64,000 bases of DNA, from assembly GCA_965200525.1 (NCBI GenBank), contig OZ241368.1, positions 5,580,001-5,644,000 of the forward strand, given 5' to 3'. The notes under the pieces are model-generated. The model did no database searches. It saw nothing but the letters and a program-made list of their open reading frames with translations, and had not been told where the DNA came from. Origin of the DNA: JANNPJ01 sp965200525. Its GTDB lineage: Bacteria; Actinomycetota; Actinomycetes; Actinomycetales; Kineosporiaceae. Shown here piece by piece: positions 60,142 through 64,000 of the stretch. How positions within the stretch are numbered: the stretch's first letter is position 1; each line of letters starts with the position of its first letter. The translations under genes were made by a program, and so were the position numbers.

Positions 60142-60756
60142 GTGGGTGGTGACCCGGTGGTCAGCGATCGGGTGTGGACTCTGCCCAACGCCCTGAGTTT
60201 CGGCCGGCTGCTCCTGGTCCCGGTGTTCGCCGTGCTGATCTTCGGCAAGCACGACGCGGCCGCGATCGTGGTCTTGATGGTCAGCGGTTTCACCGACTAC
60301 CTGGACGGCTGGCTGGCCCGCCGCTGGGGGCAGGTGACCCGGATCGGGGCGCTGCTCGATCCGGCCGCCGACCGGCTCTACATCCTCACCACCCTGCTCG
60401 GGCTGGCCTACCGCGACGTCATCCCGTGGTGGCTGGTCGCCGTCCTGGTGGCCCGGGACGTCGTGCTGGCGGTGTCGCTGCTGCTGCTGACCCCGGCCGA
60501 GCGCGAGCCGTTGGAGGTCAACTTCCTCGGCAAGGCGGCGACCGCGAACCTGCTCTACGCCTTCCCGTTGCTGCTGCTCGGCAACTCCGACAGCACCGCC
60601 GGTCAGATCGCCCAGCCGATCGGCTGGGCCTTCGCCTGGTGGGGGACGAGCCTGTACTGGTGGGCCGGGTTCATCTACCTGCGGGCCGTGGCCGCGGTCC
60701 GGGCCCGCCGCCCGAGCCTGACCTCGGTCACCGGCAAGCCGGGCTCGCTCGCATGA
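60142..60756 (+). CDS. CDP-alcohol phosphatidyltransferase (PgsA-like)
   Basis: The protein has 204 residues from a GTG with AAGGAGGAG upstream. The family signature DxxDGxxAR(x8)Gx3Dx3D reads DYLDGWLARRWGQVTRIGALLDPAADR, starting near residue 53. About five membrane helices are present. It makes a phospholipid from CDP-diacylglycerol, possibly phosphatidylglycerophosphate; the alcohol is not readable from sequence. Gene order matches Mycobacterium pgsA2 (Rv1822). The stop overlaps the DUF881 start (ATGA). Confidence 0.92.
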   Translation: MGGDPVVSDRVWTLPNALSFGRLLLVPVFAVLIFGKHDAAAIVVLMVSGFTDYLDGWLARRWGQVTRIGALLDPAADRLYILTTLLGLAYRDVIPWWLVAVLVARDVVLAVSLLLLTPAEREPLEVNFLGKAATANLLYAFPLLLLGNSDSTAGQIAQPIGWAFAWWGTSLYWWAGFIYLRAVAAVRARRPSLTSVTGKPGSLA

Positions 60757-61721
60757 CCTCGTCGCCGACCACCTCGCCGGCCGTCCCGTCGTCACCGTCC
60801 CCGGGGCGCCGGCTGGACGCCTCGATGACGCTGCTGCGTGAGGTGATGGAACGGCCGCTGGACCCAAGCTACGCGGCCACCGCCCGGTCGCCCCGGCCGG
60901 CGACGCTGCGCCGGACCGCCCTGACCCTGCTGCTGGCCATCCTGGCCGGCGCCGGGTTCGCCGTCGCGGTCGGCTCGATCCGGCAGCCTCAGCGGCAGTC
61001 GTCGCAGGTCAACAGCCAGTTGCGCAAACAGATCGAGAAGCGGACGGCGGGCGTCACCAAGCAGGAGAAGGCCAACGCGGCGCTCAGCGCCTCGATCGTG
61101 CTGGCCCAGCAGAACGCGCTCGGGACCAAAGGCGCCGGTCTGGCCGACGAGGTGCGCACGCTCAGCCTGGCCGCCGGTGAGCTTCCGGTCACCGGCCCGG
61201 GCCTGCGGATCACCGTGGACGACGCCCCGGGCCAGGGCGACGACGCCGTCGGTGGCGATCCCCGGGCCGACACCGCCACCAGCGACGGCACCGTGTTCGA
61301 CGCCGACCTGCAGGTGATCGTCAACGGGCTGTGGGCGGCCGGGGCCGAGGCGATCGACATCGGCGGGCACCGGCTGACCGCGCTGTCGGCCATCCGCGAG
61401 GCCGGCCAAGCCATTCTGGTCGACTTCCGGCCGCTGGTGCCGCCCTACGTGATCCAGGCGATCGGCGATCCGTCGCGGATGCAGTCCGGTTTCGCCTCCG
61501 GGTCGGCCGGCGCCTACGTTCAGTCGATGCGCGACAACAACGGCATCCGGGTCGACATCGCGCCCAGCAAGGAACTGTCCCTGCCCGGCGCCGGCCAGCT
61601 GGTCCTGCGCGCGGCCCGGCCGGTCGACCCGGCCCGGTCGAAGTCCACCCACGGCTCGGCCGGTACCAAGGGCTCGGCAACCACGTCCGGCTCGGCGACC
61701 ACGCCGAAGCCGACCAACTGA
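60753..61721 (+). CDS. DUF881 membrane protein (first copy)
   Basis: The protein has 322 residues. A cytoplasmic start, one membrane helix (about 53-75) and a coiled coil (about 80-120) are followed by the DUF881 domain: GLADEVRTLSLAAGELPVTGPGLRITVDDAP, then LQVIVNGLWAAGAEAIDIGGHRLTALSAI and IQAIGDPSRMQSG. The tail is Ser/Thr/Lys-rich. The function is unknown; paralogues flank the small basic protein gene in actinobacteria and Firmicutes, where a link with the division machinery has been suggested. Topology puts the domain outside the cytoplasm. Confidence 0.93.
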   Translation: MTSSPTTSPAVPSSPSPGRRLDASMTLLREVMERPLDPSYAATARSPRPATLRRTALTLLLAILAGAGFAVAVGSIRQPQRQSSQVNSQLRKQIEKRTAGVTKQEKANAALSASIVLAQQNALGTKGAGLADEVRTLSLAAGELPVTGPGLRITVDDAPGQGDDAVGGDPRADTATSDGTVFDADLQVIVNGLWAAGAEAIDIGGHRLTALSAIREAGQAILVDFRPLVPPYVIQAIGDPSRMQSGFASGSAGAYVQSMRDNNGIRVDIAPSKELSLPGAGQLVLRAARPVDPARSKSTHGSAGTKGSATTSGSATTPKPTN

Positions 61722-61734
61722 TGGAGGATCCCCA

Positions 61735-62067
61735 GTGATCGCGGCGCTCGGGCTGCTGGTCGGCGTCGTCGTCGGCCTGCTGCTGCAACCCACCGTGCCG
61801 ATCTGGCTGCAGCCGTACCTGCCGATCGCCGTGGTGGCGGCCCTGGACGCGGTCTTCGGCGGCCTGCGGGCCCTGCTGGACGGGATCTTCGACGACCGGG
61901 TGTTCATCGTGTCGTTCCTGTCGAACGTCGTGGTGGCCGCGCTGATCGTCTTCCTCGGTGACCACCTCGGCGTCGGGGCGCAGCTGTCCACCGGGGTCGT
62001 CGTCGTCCTCGGAATCCGGATCTTCTCCAACGCCGCGGCCATCCGCCGGCACATCTTCAAGGCCTGA
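61735..62067 (+). CDS. sbp: Small basic membrane protein (DUF1290, Sbp)
   Basis: The protein has 110 residues from a GTG with GGAGG 8 bases upstream. Three or four hydrophobic segments: IAALGLLVGVVVGLLL, YLPIAVVAALDAVFGGLRALL (with the family hallmark DAVFGGLRA) and SNVVVAALIVFLGDHLG. It matches Rv1824 and Bacillus Sbp in size and order. The role is unknown, but it always lies beside DUF881 genes. Confidence 0.93.
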   Translation: MIAALGLLVGVVVGLLLQPTVPIWLQPYLPIAVVAALDAVFGGLRALLDGIFDDRVFIVSFLSNVVVAALIVFLGDHLGVGAQLSTGVVVVLGIRIFSNAAAIRRHIFKA

Positions 62068-62068
62068 G

Positions 62069-63700
62069 ATGAGCGACGACGCCGGCCGGCCCGACGATCC
62101 GGACCGCACCCTGCCCATCGAGCCGCCCGTCGAGCCGCCCGTCGAGCCGCCCGTCGAGCCGCCCGTCGAGCCGCCCGTCGAGCCGCCCGTCGAGCCGCCC
62201 GTCGAGCCGACGGTGGAGCCGCCCGCCGAGCCGCCCGCCGGACCTCCGGGGCCGGACCCGGACCCGCCGGCCGGTCTCGACACCCAGCCCCAGCCGGTGG
62301 ATCCCCCCACTCCGGCGCGCCCGGCCCCCTTCGACGTCACCCGGCCGTTGCGGATCGAGCGGGTAGAGCCGGCTGAACAGCTCGAGCCCGTCGAGCCGCT
62401 CCAGCCCGATGAGCCGCTCAAGGCGGTCCAGCCGGTCGAGTCGGCCCAGCCCGTCGAGTCGGCCCAGCCCGTCGAGCCGCTCCAGCCCGTCGATTCGATC
62501 CAGCCCGTCGATTCGATCCAGCCGGTCGAGCCGGCCAGGCCCGATGAGCCGGCCGAGCCCGATGAGCGGGCCCGGCCGGTTGAGCCGACCAGGGCCGTGG
62601 ACCGGGCTGAACCGGCCGGCCCGCCGGTGCGGCCGGAGGTTCCGCAGATGCTGCCGACCCGTCGGACGGTTCAGCCCCGGGTGCTCAAGACCATCCGGGC
62701 CCGACCGGCCGAGCCGCCGCGGGAGGGCAACCGGACGACCTCCTCCGGCCCGTCGCGGAGCGACCCGGCCCCGACACCCACGCCGGCCCCGACAGCCACG
62801 CCGGCCCCGACACCCATGCGGACGCCGACACCAGCCTCGACACCAGCACCGGCCCCGACACCGACATCAGCACCAGAGCCCGCACCCGCACCGGCATCAG
62901 CACCGACGCCGGGGCCGACGCCGGCACCGGGCCCCGCCGCGCCGTCAGCACCCGAGGCCGACGCCCTGAGTCACCGGCCCCGCGGTGGCGCCGGCCTGCC
63001 GGCCGGGCGGTGGCGACCCACCCGGGCTCAGCTGCTGGCGGCGCTGCTGGTCGGCCTGCTCGGCTTCTCCCTGGTCGCGCAGGCCCGACAGACCCAGTCC
63101 GGCAACCTGTCCACGCTCAGCCAAAGCGATCTGGTCCGGCTGCTGGACGACGTCACCCGTCGGGCCGACCGGCTCGACGTCGAGGCCGGCGACCTGCAGA
63201 AGACCAGCGAGGAGCTGCGCACCGGCAGCGACAAGGCCTCGGCGGCCGAGAAGGCGGCCCGCAAGCGGCTGGACGCGCTCGGCATCTTGGCCGGCACCCT
63301 GCCGGCCGAGGGGCCCGGAATCACCCTGACCATCCAGGACCCGCGGGCCGGGGTGGACGCCGCGATGCTGCTCGACACCGTTCAGGAGCTGCGCGACGCC
63401 GGGGCCGAGGCGATCCAGCTGGGCAGCGTCCGGGTGGTCGCCAGCACGTCGTTCGTCGACGTCACCACCGGCGGCGACGGGATCACCGTGGACGGCGTGG
63501 TGCTGAGTGCGCCGTTCACCTTCACCGCGATCGGCGACTCGCAGACCCTGGAGTCGGCGCTCGACATTCCCGGCGGCATTCTGGAGACCCTGCATCAGCG
63601 GGAGGCGTCCGGTACGGTGCACGGCGGCGCCGACCTCAAGGTGTCGGCCGTCCGCTCGGTGGCCGCCCCGAAGTACGCCGTCCCGGTCGGCGGCAACTGA
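62069..63700 (+). CDS. DUF881 membrane protein with long repetitive N-terminal tail (second copy)
   Basis: The protein has 543 residues, one base after the sbp stop. The first 310 residues are disordered, cytoplasmic and built of Pro-rich repeats: EPPV (seven exact copies), QPVE/QPVD, then PTPAP. A single membrane helix (about 320-340; QLLAALLVGLLGFSLVAQ), a coiled coil and the DUF881 domain follow (GILAGTLPAEGPGITLTIQDP, ELRDAGAEAIQLGSVRVVA, FTAIGDSQTLESAL). Family members usually have short tails of under 100 residues, so this one is unusually long. Rv1825 is the positional equivalent. Confidence 0.9.
   Translation: MSDDAGRPDDPDRTLPIEPPVEPPVEPPVEPPVEPPVEPPVEPPVEPTVEPPAEPPAGPPGPDPDPPAGLDTQPQPVDPPTPARPAPFDVTRPLRIERVEPAEQLEPVEPLQPDEPLKAVQPVESAQPVESAQPVEPLQPVDSIQPVDSIQPVEPARPDEPAEPDERARPVEPTRAVDRAEPAGPPVRPEVPQMLPTRRTVQPRVLKTIRARPAEPPREGNRTTSSGPSRSDPAPTPTPAPTATPAPTPMRTPTPASTPAPAPTPTSAPEPAPAPASAPTPGPTPAPGPAAPSAPEADALSHRPRGGAGLPAGRWRPTRAQLLAALLVGLLGFSLVAQARQTQSGNLSTLSQSDLVRLLDDVTRRADRLDVEAGDLQKTSEELRTGSDKASAAEKAARKRLDALGILAGTLPAEGPGITLTIQDPRAGVDAAMLLDTVQELRDAGAEAIQLGSVRVVASTSFVDVTTGGDGITVDGVVLSAPFTFTAIGDSQTLESALDIPGGILETLHQREASGTVHGGADLKVSAVRSVAAPKYAVPVGGN
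62119..62202 (+). repeat. Seven tandem 12-bp repeats encoding VEPP
   Basis: Seven exact copies of CGAGCCGCCCGT, followed by diverged copies to about 62240. They code for the VEPP tract in the second DUF881 protein; the period keeps the frame. Confidence 0.97.
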
Positions 63701-63746
63701 ACCGGCCCGCTCGTCCGCAGCCCGGACCACCGTTGAGAGGACCATC

Positions 63747-64000
63747 GTGAGCGACTTCGAGTACCCCGACGATCTGCAGTACACCGCGGAGCACGAGTGG
63801 GTGCGGATCGACGGCGACGTCGTCCGGATCGGCATCACCGCGTTCGCCCAGGACGCGCTCGGCGACATCGTGTACGTCACGTTGCCGGACGACGGCACCG
63901 AGGTCGAGGCCCGGGCGGTCTGCGGCGAGGTCGAGTCGACCAAGAGCGTCAGCGACGTCTACGCGCCGGTCAGCGGAACGGTCACGGCTCGCAACACCGC
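63747..64000 (+). CDS. gcvH: Glycine cleavage system H protein, 3' end cut off by window
   Basis: Eighty-four residues are visible from a GTG at 63747 with TTGAGAGG upstream. Family sequence is clear: YTAEHEWVRIDGDVVRIGIT, DALGDIVYV and the lipoyl site VESTKSVSDVY (K66). GcvH carries the aminomethyl group between the P, T and L proteins. Its place after DUF881 matches Rv1826. The remaining about 45 residues lie beyond base 64000. Confidence 0.97.
   Translation, partial: MSDFEYPDDLQYTAEHEWVRIDGDVVRIGITAFAQDALGDIVYVTLPDDGTEVEARAVCGEVESTKSVSDVYAPVSGTVTARNT

Noticed and set aside
1..64000. tRNA, rRNA, prophage, integrase or toxin-antitoxin genes
   Set aside because: None could be recognised on either strand; gene content and composition look like ordinary chromosome apart from the patch at 37849-38068.

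Overview
The window is very GC-rich, densely packed chromosomal DNA with many GTG and TTG starts. It looks like a high-GC actinobacterium (Actinomycetota). Lineage markers are DUF2510, DUF5691/DUF5682, SCO6745-like and DUF881 proteins, plus the block CDP-alcohol phosphatidyltransferase / DUF881 / small basic protein / DUF881 / gcvH at the right end, which matches the order Rv1822-Rv1826 in Mycobacterium. A Nakamurella/Geodermatophilus/Frankia-type relative is plausible, but I cannot fix the genus. I see no rRNA, tRNA, CRISPR array, prophage or insertion sequence. No gene-free stretch exceeds 300 bases; the longest are about 268 bp at 15416-15683, 253 bp at 53023-53275 and 220 bp at 37849-38068.

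Layout. 1-5152: end of an M19 dipeptidase, a PD-(D/E)XK/DUF2510 protein, DNA polymerase IV, a MarR regulator and a GlsB-type membrane protein. 5262-9421 (minus): PhyH-like dioxygenase, two Gfo/Idh/MocA dehydrogenases and an aldo/keto reductase, probably one operon for an unknown polyol or sugar. 9558-14606: lipoprotein, CASTOR/POLLUX-like channel, chemoreceptor, GNAT enzyme. 14687-24226: a TetR regulator divergent from a five-gene operon (permease, two DUF1989 proteins, biotin-dependent urea/guanidine carboxylase, allophanate hydrolase), best read as guanidine nitrogen assimilation; all four junctions are ATGA overlaps. 24320-28931: a signalling module of a response regulator with a degenerate HD-GYP-like output, a divergent REC-HDOD protein and a PAS histidine kinase. 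28996-30387: purC and a phosphoribosyltransferase.

30425-37848 is a five-gene overlapping operon: a SWIM-family protein that lacks its SWIM finger, DUF5691, a MoxR-type AAA ATPase, DUF5682 and a VWA protein. This is a conserved but functionally undescribed chaperone-like system and one of the best candidates for new biology here. An AT-richer patch then precedes a secreted S53 peptidase. 41302-42646 is a compact TasA/SipW-like cassette: a small membrane protein, a surface protein with a SipW-type signal peptide, and a Ser/His/Asp signal peptidase.

42683-50219 holds argG, a secreted matrixin-like protease, a sirtuin, a MaoC hydratase, a PHP phosphatase and a dimethylglycine dehydrogenase/GcvT fusion. 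50398-53022 is a choline/ethanolamine-kinase-like gene plus an APC permease, preceded by a structured leader with mutually exclusive pairings. 53276-59037: a secreted cyclase-family protein and two membrane GGDEF-EAL proteins. 59059-64000: an SCO6745-like protein and the conserved pgsA-like/DUF881/sbp/DUF881/gcvH block. Several lone genes show a -10 hexamer exactly 6-7 nt before the start codon, the signature of leaderless transcripts.
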